Shown one piece after another: positions 50,320 through 58,893 of a DNA stretch of 64,000 nt. Source of the DNA: JBHFEI01 sp041928815 (lineage in GTDB: Bacteria; Pseudomonadota; Alphaproteobacteria; Rhizobiales; Rhizobiaceae); contig NZ_JBHFEI010000007.1 of the NCBI RefSeq assembly GCF_041928815.1, positions 186,001-250,000 of the forward strand. Direction: 5' to 3'. The position numbers were made by a program, and so were the translations under genes. Positions within the stretch are counted from its first letter, which is position 1, and every line of letters begins with the position of its first letter. A model generated the notes under the pieces. It worked only from the letters and a program-made list of their open reading frames with translations. It had not been told where the DNA came from and ran no database searches.

Positions 50320-51306
50320 ATGACCAACGACCTGCTGATCTCCCGCCGGGCGGTGATCGCCTCCGGTATCGCGCTCGGTGCTGCGGCCCTTGCGCCTGCC
50401 GCCCGTGCCGCGGCACCGCTGAAGGTGGCCAGCATCCATGCATCGCCGGTGGAAAATGCCTGGAATTCCTGTCTGCACGCCGCCCTTCAGGAGGCCGCCA
50501 AGGAAGGCGTGATCGAATACGTCTTTTCCGAAGGCGTCTCCGGCACCGACTATCCCCGCGCCATGCGCGAATATGCCGAGCAGGGCAACAGGCTGATCAT
50601 CGGCGAAGCCTATGCGGTCGAAAAGGAAGCCCGCCAGGTCGCCGCCGACTATCCCGATACCGCCTTCGTGCTCGGCTCGAGCGGCAATGAGGAAGGCGAT
50701 AATTTCGGCGTGTTCGGTACCTGGAACCATGACGGCGCCTATCTCGCCGGCATGCTCGCCGGCAAGATGACCAAGTCGAACATCGTCGGCTCGGTCGGCG
50801 CCATCCCGATCCCCGAGGTGAACATGCTGATCAACGCCTTCGCCGAGGGCGTCAAGGCGGTGAACCCGGACGCAAAACACCTCGTCGCCTTCATCGGCAC
50901 CTTCTTCGATCCGCCGAAGGCTCGCGAGGCGGGCCTCGCCCAGATCGACGCCGGCGCCGACATTCTCTTCGGCGAGCGCATCGGCACGGCGGATGCCGCC
51001 AAGGAACGCGGCATCCGGTCGGTCGGCTCGCTGATCGACTATACGCCGCGCTACCCCGAGACCGTCTTTGCCAACGCGCTCTGGCTGTTCCGGCCGATCC
51101 TCAACGCCGCGATCGCCGATGTCGCCGCCGGCAAGCCGGTCGGCCGCAACTACACGGCCTACGGGCTGATGAAGGACGGCGGCAGCGACATCGCCTATGT
51201 CAAGGGCGTGGCGCCGGCCGACGCCGAGGCCGCGATGGAGGCGAAGCGCGCCGAGATCAAGGCCGGCACCTTCGAGGTCACCAAGAACATGGACGAGCCG
51301 AAGTAA
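50320..51306 (+). CDS. BMP-family (PnrA/Med-like) substrate-binding protein
   Basis: 328 aa. The start carries a twin-arginine-like signal (ISRRAVIASGIALGAAALAPAARA). The mature protein has the basic-membrane-protein fold: ENAWNSCLHAALQEAAKEG, EYAEQGNRLIIGEAYAVEKEARQVAADYPDTAFV, FGTWNHDGAYLAGMLAGKMTKSNIVGSVG and the GIRSVGSLIDYTPRYPETVFANALW stretch. Family members deliver nucleosides, purine bases or simple aromatics to YufOPQ/NupABC-type ABC transporters, exactly the ATPase and permease types encoded next. It is the first gene of a six-gene operon. Confidence 0.92.
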   Translation: MTNDLLISRRAVIASGIALGAAALAPAARAAAPLKVASIHASPVENAWNSCLHAALQEAAKEGVIEYVFSEGVSGTDYPRAMREYAEQGNRLIIGEAYAVEKEARQVAADYPDTAFVLGSSGNEEGDNFGVFGTWNHDGAYLAGMLAGKMTKSNIVGSVGAIPIPEVNMLINAFAEGVKAVNPDAKHLVAFIGTFFDPPKAREAGLAQIDAGADILFGERIGTADAAKERGIRSVGSLIDYTPRYPETVFANALWLFRPILNAAIADVAAGKPVGRNYTAYGLMKDGGSDIAYVKGVAPADAEAAMEAKRAEIKAGTFEVTKNMDEPK

Positions 51307-51317
51307 ACCGGCCCCTG

Positions 51318-52730
51318 ATGCGCGCGGATGCGACGACGCTTGCCCGGGCGATCCGGGAGGGGAGCGTCACGGCCGTAGGCGTCATGCGAGCCTCCCTCGA
51401 CGCCGTCGCGCGGCAGGAAGGCCTCGGCGCCGTCGCCCATCTTGATGCCGGGATGGGGATGGCGGCTGCGCGTGCCGCCGATGCGGAGCGCATCGCCGAT
51501 CCCGCCCGTTTCGGCGCGCGGCCCTTCGGCGGCGTGCCGACGCTTGCCAAGGATCTCGGCGGTCCCTTCGCCGGCCTGCCGGTCGCGGCCGGGTCGCGGC
51601 TTCTTCACCGTTCGGGTGGCGCGGCGGAGTCCGACCTCGCCGCCCGTTTTCGCGAGGCCGGCCTGCTGCCCTTCGGGCTGACCACGACGCCGGAGTTCGG
51701 CCTGTCGCTGGCAAGCGAGCCGGCGGTCGGACCTCTCTGCCGCAATCCGCTCGATCGCTTGCGAACGGCGGGCGGCTCTTCCGGCGGTGCTGCGGCATCG
51801 GTCGCGGCCGGGATCGTCGCCATCGCCCATGCGACCGATGCCGGCGGCTCGATCCGCGTGCCCGCCGCCTGCTGCGGCCTTGTCGGGCTGAAGCCCGGAC
51901 GCGGCGTAATGCCGGCCGGCCCTTCCTTCGGCAATCATCTCGGCGGTATCGCCAGCGAGCTTGCCGTCACCCGCTCGGTGCGCGACACGGCGGCCCTTTT
52001 CGACGCAGTGCGCGGGAACACGCGGGGCCCCTTCGCGGACGCGGAGCCGCTCCCGGTCACGGATCAGCGGCTGCGCATCGGCGTCCTGTGCGAGACCGGC
52101 GCGGCCTTTCCGACCGATCCCGACCGCGCCAGTGCCGTCGAGGCGGCGGCGAAAGCGCTTGAGGCCGCCGGCCATCTGTGCTTCCCCCTCGACAGGCGGA
52201 TTTTCGATGCCATGGCCGCGGCGAGTGGAAGGACGTTTGGCGACATCGTCGCCGCCAATCTGGCGTTGCTCGTTGAAACCCTGTCGCTTGACGTCGCGAT
52301 CGCCGAGCCGCTGACCCAGGCCTTCGTCGCACGCGGGCAGGCGCTTCCGGCTGCCGCGCTCTGGGCGTCGCTCGATGCCGGCGTCAAGGCCGGCCGGGCA
52401 CTCTGGACCCTGTTCGAAGACCTGGATGTGATCCTGACGCCGATGCTCGCCACCGCGCCGCCACCGGTCGGCTCCTTCCCGTCCGATCACGCCGACACCG
52501 ACCTGCATCTCCACCGGATGGCCGCCTTCGCGCCGCTGGCCGCACTCGCCAACATTTCCGGCTTCCCGGCGATCACGCTCTCCTTCGGCGCCGATGCCGA
52601 CGGCCTGCCGCTTCCCGTCCAGATGATCGCGCCGTTCGGGGGCGAATATCGGCTTCTCGCCCTTGCGGCCCGGCTCGAATCCGAGGAACGCTGGCGCCAT
52701 CCCTTTCCGATCGCGGGGCTTCACGCATGA
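51318..52730 (+). CDS. amidase-signature hydrolase
   Basis: 470 aa. The Ser-cisSer-Lys catalytic triad is visible: Lys in VPTLAKDLGGP, the cis-Ser in TAGGSSGGAAASVAAG and the nucleophile Ser in ATDAGGSIRVPAACCG. All are in the usual order and spacing, so the enzyme should be active. It lies inside the importer operon, starting 11 bases after the binding-protein gene and overlapping the ATPase start by four. It probably hydrolyses an amide of the imported compound or of the ring-opened product; the substrate is unknown. Confidence 0.9.
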   Translation: MRADATTLARAIREGSVTAVGVMRASLDAVARQEGLGAVAHLDAGMGMAAARAADAERIADPARFGARPFGGVPTLAKDLGGPFAGLPVAAGSRLLHRSGGAAESDLAARFREAGLLPFGLTTTPEFGLSLASEPAVGPLCRNPLDRLRTAGGSSGGAAASVAAGIVAIAHATDAGGSIRVPAACCGLVGLKPGRGVMPAGPSFGNHLGGIASELAVTRSVRDTAALFDAVRGNTRGPFADAEPLPVTDQRLRIGVLCETGAAFPTDPDRASAVEAAAKALEAAGHLCFPLDRRIFDAMAAASGRTFGDIVAANLALLVETLSLDVAIAEPLTQAFVARGQALPAAALWASLDAGVKAGRALWTLFEDLDVILTPMLATAPPPVGSFPSDHADTDLHLHRMAAFAPLAALANISGFPAITLSFGADADGLPLPVQMIAPFGGEYRLLALAARLESEERWRHPFPIAGLHA

Positions 52731-54253
52731 CGGCACCGGTTCTGGAGATCCTCGGCGTCAGCAAGCGTTTCGGCGACACGCTCGCCAATGACGACATCTC
52801 GCTCAGCCTGGCCAAGGGCGAGATCGTCGCGCTGCTCGGCGAGAACGGCGCCGGCAAGACGACGCTGATGTCGATCCTCTTCGGCCATTACGTGCCCGAT
52901 ACCGGCCATATCCGCATCCATGGCGCGGAGCTGCCGCCGGGCAAGCCGCGCGCGGCGATTGGCGCCGGCGTCGGCATGGTTCACCAGCATTTTTCGCTCG
53001 CGCCCAACCTCACCGTGCTCGAAAACGTCATGACCGGCACGGAAAGCCTGTGGAGGCTCACCTCGGGCGTTACCGCCGCACGGAAAAAACTGACCGGCAT
53101 CGCCGAGCGCTTCGGCCTGAAGGTCGATCCCGATGCCCGGCTCGGCGATCTCTCGGTCGGCGAGCAGCAGCGGGTCGAAATCCTCAAGGCCCTCTACAAC
53201 GAAGCCCGGATCCTGATCCTCGACGAGCCGACGGCGGTGCTGACGCAGGCCGAGGGCGCGCGGCTTTTCTCGACGCTGAAGGAGATGGCGCGACAGGGCC
53301 TGTCGCTGATCTTCATCTCGCACAAGCTCGATGAGGTGATGGCGGCGGCCGACCGCATCGTCGTGTTGCGTGGCGGCCGCAGGGTGGCCGAACGCCGCGC
53401 CACGGAGACGAACAAGGCCGAGCTCGCCGAGCTGATGGTCGGACGGCGGGTGACGCGGCCCGTGCGCGCACCGGCAATGCCGGGTGCCGTCGTCATGGAA
53501 ACGCGCGGCCTCGGCGTCCGGATCGGCGGGGTGGACCGGCTGACGGATGTCGGATTCAGACTGCGGGAGGGCGAGGTGCTCGGCATCATCGGCGTCTCCG
53601 GTAACGGCCAGGCGCCGCTGGCGCAGCTTCTCTCCGGCACGCTTTCCCGTTCCAGCGGAGACATCCTTCTCTACGGGCAGCCGGTCGGCAATCTCAGCGT
53701 GGATGAGGTGGTCGGGGCCGGCATCGGCCGCATCCCCGAGGACCGCAACAGGGAGGGCGCGATCGGCGAGATGGCGCTCTGGGAAAATGCCGTGATGGAG
53801 CGGCTGCCCGCCTATTCCCGCCGCGGCCTTGTCGACCGCAAGGCGGCGATTGCATTCACCGACGAGATCATCGCCGGTTTTGACGTGCGCGGTGGCGGGC
53901 CGACCACGCGGACCCGGCTGCTCTCCGGCGGCAACATGCAGAAGCTGATCCTCGGGCGCAATTTGCGGCGCCATCCGCGCATCCTGATCGCTGCCCAGCC
54001 GGCGCGCGGGCTGGACGAGGGCGCGGTCGCCGCCGTGCACCAGCGCATCCTCGACGCGCGGCGGGCCGGAACGGCGGTGCTCTTGATCTCGGAAGATCTC
54101 GACGAGGTGATCGCGCTCGCCGACCGCATCCAGGCGATCGTCGGCGGACGCCTGTCGCCGCCGGTCGATGCGGGCGCGGCCGATGCGCGGCGCCTCGGCC
54201 TGATGATGGCCGGCGACTGGAGCGGCGTCGCGGAGGTCTCCCATGCGCTTTGA
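52727..54253 (+). CDS. ABC transporter ATPase, YufO/NupA-like, two nucleotide-binding domains
   Basis: 508 aa. The first domain has Walker A GENGAGKTT (near residue 40), the signature LSVGEQQRVEILKAL and Walker B ILILDEPTAVLTQAE with the switch His in ISHKLDEV. The second domain has a degenerate Walker A (GVSGNGQAPLAQLL), the signature LSGGNMQKLILGRNL and the Walker B/D-loop region ILIAAQPARGLDEGAV, where AAQP replaces the acidic pair. The LSVGEQQ signature and the second-half sequence are those of the nucleoside-type branch. It starts in an ATGA overlap with the amidase and overlaps the next permease by 11 bases. Confidence 0.92.
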   Translation: MTAPVLEILGVSKRFGDTLANDDISLSLAKGEIVALLGENGAGKTTLMSILFGHYVPDTGHIRIHGAELPPGKPRAAIGAGVGMVHQHFSLAPNLTVLENVMTGTESLWRLTSGVTAARKKLTGIAERFGLKVDPDARLGDLSVGEQQRVEILKALYNEARILILDEPTAVLTQAEGARLFSTLKEMARQGLSLIFISHKLDEVMAAADRIVVLRGGRRVAERRATETNKAELAELMVGRRVTRPVRAPAMPGAVVMETRGLGVRIGGVDRLTDVGFRLREGEVLGIIGVSGNGQAPLAQLLSGTLSRSSGDILLYGQPVGNLSVDEVVGAGIGRIPEDRNREGAIGEMALWENAVMERLPAYSRRGLVDRKAAIAFTDEIIAGFDVRGGGPTTRTRLLSGGNMQKLILGRNLRRHPRILIAAQPARGLDEGAVAAVHQRILDARRAGTAVLLISEDLDEVIALADRIQAIVGGRLSPPVDAGAADARRLGLMMAGDWSGVAEVSHAL

Positions 54254-55292
54254 ACGTCGTGAGCACCGGCCGCTCACCCTTGTCGTCGGCGCGCCGGTCG
54301 CCGCCATCGTCATCGCCCTGGCACTCGCCGGCATCCTGATCGCCATCGCCGGCGCTCCCGTCCTTGAAGCCTACGGGCGCATCCTCACCGGCGCCTTCGG
54401 CTCGCGGCTCTCGGCGACCGAAACGCTGACGCGGGCGACGCCGCTGATCCTCACCGGCCTTGCCGCCGCCGTCGCCTTCCGCGCCCGGCTGTGGAACATC
54501 GGCGCGGAGGGGCAGTTCTATCTCGGCGCCATCGCGGTCGCCGCCGTCGGTTCCCGACTGCTCGCGGGCCTGCCGGGGCCGATCCTCATTCCCGCCCTGC
54601 TCGTCACCGGCGCTGTCGCCGGAATGGTGCTGATCCTGATCCCGCTCTGGCTGCGCCTGCGCTTTTCCGTCGACGAGGTGGTGACGAGCCTGTTGATGAA
54701 CTTCATCGCCGTGCTGATCGTCTCGATGCTGATCGACGGGGTGCTGAAGGATCCGCTCGCCTTCGGCTGGCCGCAATCGCAGTCGGTCGCGGACGCGGCG
54801 ATGCTGCCGAAGCTCGTCGCCCGCTCGCGGCTGCATATCGGCCTCTTGATCGCCATCGCGCTGGCGATCCTCGTCCATCTCGTGCAGTCGCGCACGGTCT
54901 TCGGCCTGCAGTCGCGCGCCGCCGGCCTCAATCCGCAAGGCGCGGTCTTTGCCGGCGTGCCGCTCGGGCGGACGCTGGTCAAGGTCGCCTGCCTGTCGGG
55001 CGGGCTGGCGGGGCTTGCCGGCGCCATCGAGGTGATGGGCGTCAAGGGCTATGTCACCACGGATCTGTCGCCCGGCTTCGGCTATTCCGGCATCGTCGTC
55101 GCCATGCTCGCCAACCTCAACCCGATCGGCGTCGTCTTCACCGCGCTCTTCACCGCGATCATGTTCGTCGGCGCCGACGGCATGAGCCGCGGCCTCGGCA
55201 TCCCGACCTATATCGCCGATGTCACCGTCGCACTGTCGCTGCTCACCATGGTCGTGGCGCTGTTCTTCACCCAGTACAGGATCCGCCGATGA
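54243..55292 (+). CDS. ABC transporter permease, nucleoside/base type (YufP/NupB-like)
   Basis: 349 aa with about nine helices. Family elements: ATETLTRATPLILTGLAAAVAFRARLWNIGAEGQFYLGAIAVAAVG near residue 60, RFSVDEVVTSLLMNFIAVLIVSMLIDG, and the cytoplasmic LQSRAAGLNPQGAVFAGV loop. It pairs with the following permease, which starts in an ATGA overlap. Together they form the channel for the BMP-type binding protein. Confidence 0.92.
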   Translation: MRFERREHRPLTLVVGAPVAAIVIALALAGILIAIAGAPVLEAYGRILTGAFGSRLSATETLTRATPLILTGLAAAVAFRARLWNIGAEGQFYLGAIAVAAVGSRLLAGLPGPILIPALLVTGAVAGMVLILIPLWLRLRFSVDEVVTSLLMNFIAVLIVSMLIDGVLKDPLAFGWPQSQSVADAAMLPKLVARSRLHIGLLIAIALAILVHLVQSRTVFGLQSRAAGLNPQGAVFAGVPLGRTLVKVACLSGGLAGLAGAIEVMGVKGYVTTDLSPGFGYSGIVVAMLANLNPIGVVFTALFTAIMFVGADGMSRGLGIPTYIADVTVALSLLTMVVALFFTQYRIRR

Positions 55293-56230
55293 GCGCGCTT
55301 GCCGACATCCTCGCCTCGGCGGGCCTCTGGGCGGCGATCCTGCGCATTGCCACGCCACTGATCTTCGGCACGCTCGGCGCGCTTCTCTGCGAACGGGCCG
55401 GCGTGCTCAATCTCGGCATCGAGGGCATCATGACGTTTGGCGCGATGATCGGCTGGCTCGCCGTCTTCCACGGCGCCGACCTCTGGACGGGGCTCCTCGT
55501 CGCGGCGATTGCCGGCGGCCTGTTCGGCGTGCTGCATGCGCTGCTGACGGTGACGCTCGGCCTCTCCCAGCATGTCTCGGGCCTCGGCGTCACGCTGTTT
55601 GCCTCCTCCTTCAGCTATTATGTCTTCCGTCTCGTCGTCCCCGTCGCCGGCACGCCGCCGACTGTCGAGCCGTTCCGGGCGCTCGATATCCCCGTGCTGT
55701 CGTCGCTGCCCTTCCTCGGCCCGGCCCTCTTCACCCAGACCGCGCCGACCTATCTCGCCATCGCCGTCGCCCTCGTCACCGCCTATGTCGTCTTCCGCAC
55801 GCCGGTCGGGCTGGCGATCCGCATGGTCGGGGAAAATCCGCATGCGGCGGAGGCGCAAGGGGTCAACCCGATGAAGGTGCGCTATGGCGCCGTGATTGCC
55901 GGCAGCGCGCTGATGGCGGTCGGCGGCGCGTTTCTCACGCTGTCGGCCTTCAACAGCTTCTTCCCGACCATGGTGCAGGGGCGTGGCTGGATCTGCATCG
56001 CCCTTGTCGTCTTCGCCTCCTGGCGGCCGGGCCGGGCGCTGTTCGGCGCGCTGCTCTTCGCCTTCTTCGACGCCTTCCAGCTCCGGTTGCAGACCGTGGT
56101 CGAGGGCGTGCCCTACCAGATTTTCCTGATGACGCCGTATATCCTCTCCATCGTCGCGCTCGCCGTCATGGCGCGGCGCGCCCGCGTGCCGCAGGCGCTG
56201 ATGCAGCCCTACCGGCGCGGCGAACGCTGA
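55289..56230 (+). CDS. ABC transporter permease, nucleoside/base type (YufQ/NupC-like)
   Basis: 313 aa. Typical features are ATPLIFGTLGALLCERAGVLNLGIEGIMTFGAMIGW near the N-terminus, GLSQHVSGLGVTLFASSFSYYVFR, RTPVGLAIRMVGENPHAAEAQGVNPMKVRYGAVIAG as the coupling loop and VVFASWRPGRALFGALLFAFFDAFQLRLQ. It is the second half of the heterodimeric channel. The deaminase gene follows 20 bases after its stop. Confidence 0.92.
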   Translation: MSALADILASAGLWAAILRIATPLIFGTLGALLCERAGVLNLGIEGIMTFGAMIGWLAVFHGADLWTGLLVAAIAGGLFGVLHALLTVTLGLSQHVSGLGVTLFASSFSYYVFRLVVPVAGTPPTVEPFRALDIPVLSSLPFLGPALFTQTAPTYLAIAVALVTAYVVFRTPVGLAIRMVGENPHAAEAQGVNPMKVRYGAVIAGSALMAVGGAFLTLSAFNSFFPTMVQGRGWICIALVVFASWRPGRALFGALLFAFFDAFQLRLQTVVEGVPYQIFLMTPYILSIVALAVMARRARVPQALMQPYRRGER

Positions 56231-56250
56231 ATGTCCAGAAGGAGCCCACC

Positions 56251-57540
56251 ATGTTCGACCTGATCATCCGCGACGCCACCCTGCCCGACGGCCGCACCGG
56301 CATCGACATCGCCGTTTCAGGTGGCACGATCGCCGCCATCGAGCCCGGCATCGCGGCGGAGGCCGGCGAGGAAATCTCCGCCACCGGCCGGCTGGTCAGC
56401 CCGCCCTTCATCGACCCGCATTTCCACATGGATGCGACGCTGTCGCTTGGCATTCCCCGCATGAACGTGTCGGGGACGCTGCTTGAGGGCATCGCGCTCT
56501 GGGGCGAATTGCGGCCGATCGCGACCAAGGAGGAGATGGTCGAGCGGGCGCTGCGCTATTGCGACCTCGCGGTGACTCAAGGGCTGCTCTTTATCCGCAG
56601 CCATGTCGACACCTCCGATCCGAGGCTGGTCACGGCCGAGGCGCTGCTCGAGGTGCAGGAGCGGGTGAAGCCCTATATCGACCTCCAGCTCGTCGCCTTC
56701 CCGCAGGACGGCTATTACCGGGCGAAGGACGGCGTCGCCTCGCTGAACCGGGCGCTCGACATGGGCGTCGGCATCGTCGGCGGCATCCCGCATTTCGAGC
56801 GGACGATGGAGGACGGCAAGGCCTCCGTCGAGGCGCTCTGCCGCATCGCCGCCGATCGCGGCCTGCCGGTCGACATCCACTGCGACGAGACCGACGATCC
56901 GCTGTCGCGCCATATCGAGACGCTGGCCGCCGAGACGATCCGCTTCGGCCTCGAAGGCCGCGTCGCCGGCTCGCACCTCACCTCGATGCATTCGATGGAC
57001 AATTACTACGTCTCTAAGCTGATCCCGCTGATGGCGGAGGCCAGGATCAACGTCATCTCCAACCCGCTGATCAACATCATGCTGCAGGGCCGGCACGACA
57101 CCTATCCGAAGCGGCGCGGGCTGACGCGGGTGCGCGAGCTGATGGAGGCCGGCCTCAACGTCTGCTTCGGCCACGACTGCGTCATGGACCCCTGGTATTC
57201 GATGGGCTCCGGCGACATGCTGGAGGTCGCGCATATGGCGGTCCACGTGGCGCAGATGGCCGGCATCGAGGACAAGAGGAAGATCTTCGACGCCGTCACC
57301 GTCAATTCGGCGAAGACCCTCGGCCTCGAAGGCTATGGCCTTGAGAAAGGCTGCAAGGCCGATTTCGTCATCCTGCAGGCCGCCGATCCGATCGAGGCGC
57401 TGCGGCTGAAGCCGACGCGGCTTGCCGTCATCAAGGCCGGCAAGGTGATTTCCCGCACCGCGCCGAAGATCGGCGAACTCTTCCTCGACGGCCGCCCGGC
57501 CTCGGTCGATCCGGGCCGCGACCACGTGCCGAAGACGTAG
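56251..57540 (+). CDS. codA: cytosine-deaminase-like amidohydrolase (CodA family)
   Basis: 429 aa, with AGGAGC before the ATG. Metal and catalytic motifs: HxH in DPHFHMDATLS, VDIHCDETDD with the catalytic His and Glu, HLTSMHSM, and GHDCVMDPWYSMGSGDMLEVAHMAVHV with the metal-binding Asp309. The match to E. coli CodA is close, but the position equivalent to its substrate-contacting Asp314 is Cys310. That suggests a related ring (isocytosine, isoguanine, methylcytosine, creatinine-like) rather than necessarily cytosine. It is the last gene of the operon and deaminates what the importer brings in. The symbol names the family, not a proven activity. Confidence 0.88.
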   Translation: MFDLIIRDATLPDGRTGIDIAVSGGTIAAIEPGIAAEAGEEISATGRLVSPPFIDPHFHMDATLSLGIPRMNVSGTLLEGIALWGELRPIATKEEMVERALRYCDLAVTQGLLFIRSHVDTSDPRLVTAEALLEVQERVKPYIDLQLVAFPQDGYYRAKDGVASLNRALDMGVGIVGGIPHFERTMEDGKASVEALCRIAADRGLPVDIHCDETDDPLSRHIETLAAETIRFGLEGRVAGSHLTSMHSMDNYYVSKLIPLMAEARINVISNPLINIMLQGRHDTYPKRRGLTRVRELMEAGLNVCFGHDCVMDPWYSMGSGDMLEVAHMAVHVAQMAGIEDKRKIFDAVTVNSAKTLGLEGYGLEKGCKADFVILQAADPIEALRLKPTRLAVIKAGKVISRTAPKIGELFLDGRPASVDPGRDHVPKT

Positions 57541-57966
57541 GCGAAACGCGTATCCCTCTCTGCCTCTGCTCGCCCTTGCGGGCCTCGTCAGGGGAGGGCA
57601 TGGCAGCGTGCGCGCGTCCCCGTCCGTTCCCGCGCCATCGGCGTGACAGGATGTCCAGCGACACGGCGTCATCGTGGAACCGCGTTCGCGCCGTCCCATC
57701 GGCAGGGATTCGATCGTCTGGTACAGAAGTGGGATATCCCAGCCTGGTGCCGACGGCAGCGACCGGTGGAAGCGATACCGCCCGCGCCGGGCTCCGCACA
57801 TGCTGCAAGCGCCGTCGGACGGCGGCGACCGCAGGCGCAGGAATGGGACACCGGGTCGCGTCGTCGCCGCGCAGGCGATTGCGTGCCATAATGCGCGCGA
57901 TCGATCCGACCGTGCATCGCTGAGCGGTCACGCCGCGATGCCTGCAGAGCGAAAGGTGCCCAGACG
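57541..57966. other. gene-free interval before pta
   Basis: 426 bases with no convincing gene. It contains a perfect 12-base palindrome TGGGATATCCCA (57730-57741) and a short GCCC-TTGC-GGGC hairpin soon after the codA-like stop. CATAAT (57889-57894) is a possible -10 for the pta-ackA pair, 70 bases before the start, without a clear -35. Confidence 0.4.
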
Positions 57967-58893
57967 ATGAGCCGACAGACCGACGCGATCCTCGACCTCT
58001 GCAAGGCGCTGCCGCCGGTGCGCATGGCGATCGTCCATCCGGCGAAGCCGAGCGTGATCGAGGCCGCCTCGGAGGCGATGCGCGACGGGCTGATCGTTCC
58101 CGTTCTGGTCGGGCCGGCGGAGAAGACGATCGCCGCCGCGCGCGAGGCCGAAATCGACGTTTCCGGCTGGGAGATCGTCGATGCCGAACACAGCCACGCG
58201 GCCGCGGCCGTCGCCGTCGGCCTTGCCGCCGCCCGCAAGGTCGAGGCGATCATGAAGGGCGCGCTGCACACCGACGAACTGCTTGGCGCGATCCTCCGGT
58301 CGGAGGGCGGCTTGCGCACCGAACGGCGCATCTCGCACGCCTATCTGATGTCGATCGACAGCTATCCGAAGCCCTTCATCATCACCGATGCCGCCGTCAA
58401 CATCCTGCCCGACCTCTCCGTCAAGGCCGACATCGTCCAGAACGCGGTCGATCTCTGGCGCGTCGTCTTCGGCGACCGGCTGCCGAAGGTGGCGATCCTC
58501 GCAGCCGTCGAGACGGTCAATCCGAAGATGCAGGCGACGCTCGATGCCGCAGCGCTCTGCAAGATGGCCGACAGGGGGCAGATCGCGCACTGCGTGATCG
58601 ACGGGCCGCTCGCCTTCGACAATGCGATCAGCGCCGCCGCGGCGCGCGAGAAGGGCATCCTCTCGCCGGTCTCGGGCGAGGCCGACATCCTCGTCGTTCC
58701 CGACATCGAGGCCGGCAACATGCTCGCCAAGCAGCTGACCTTTCTCGGTGGCGCCGAGGCGGCCGGCATCGTCCTCGGCGCGCGCGTGCCGGTCGTGCTG
58801 ACGAGCCGGGCCGACGGCGAGCGGACACGGCTGCTCTCCTGCGCGCTCGCCATGCTGATGGCGCGGGCGCGGCGGACGGGAGCGGTCCCGTGA
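57967..58893 (+). CDS. pta: phosphate acetyl/butyryltransferase
   Basis: 308 aa, the short single-domain form. Conserved stretches are MAIVHPAKPSVIEAASEAMRDGLIVPVLVGP, EAIMKGALHTDELLGAILRSEGGLRTERRISHAYLM, VPDIEAGNMLAKQLTFLGGAEAAGIVLGARVPVVLTSRAD. It transfers acetyl (or a short acyl) between CoA and phosphate. The acetate kinase gene overlaps its end by four bases (GTGA), so acyl-phosphate is handed directly on. Phosphobutyryltransferase activity cannot be excluded. Confidence 0.92.
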   Translation: MSRQTDAILDLCKALPPVRMAIVHPAKPSVIEAASEAMRDGLIVPVLVGPAEKTIAAAREAEIDVSGWEIVDAEHSHAAAAVAVGLAAARKVEAIMKGALHTDELLGAILRSEGGLRTERRISHAYLMSIDSYPKPFIITDAAVNILPDLSVKADIVQNAVDLWRVVFGDRLPKVAILAAVETVNPKMQATLDAAALCKMADRGQIAHCVIDGPLAFDNAISAAAAREKGILSPVSGEADILVVPDIEAGNMLAKQLTFLGGAEAAGIVLGARVPVVLTSRADGERTRLLSCALAMLMARARRTGAVP

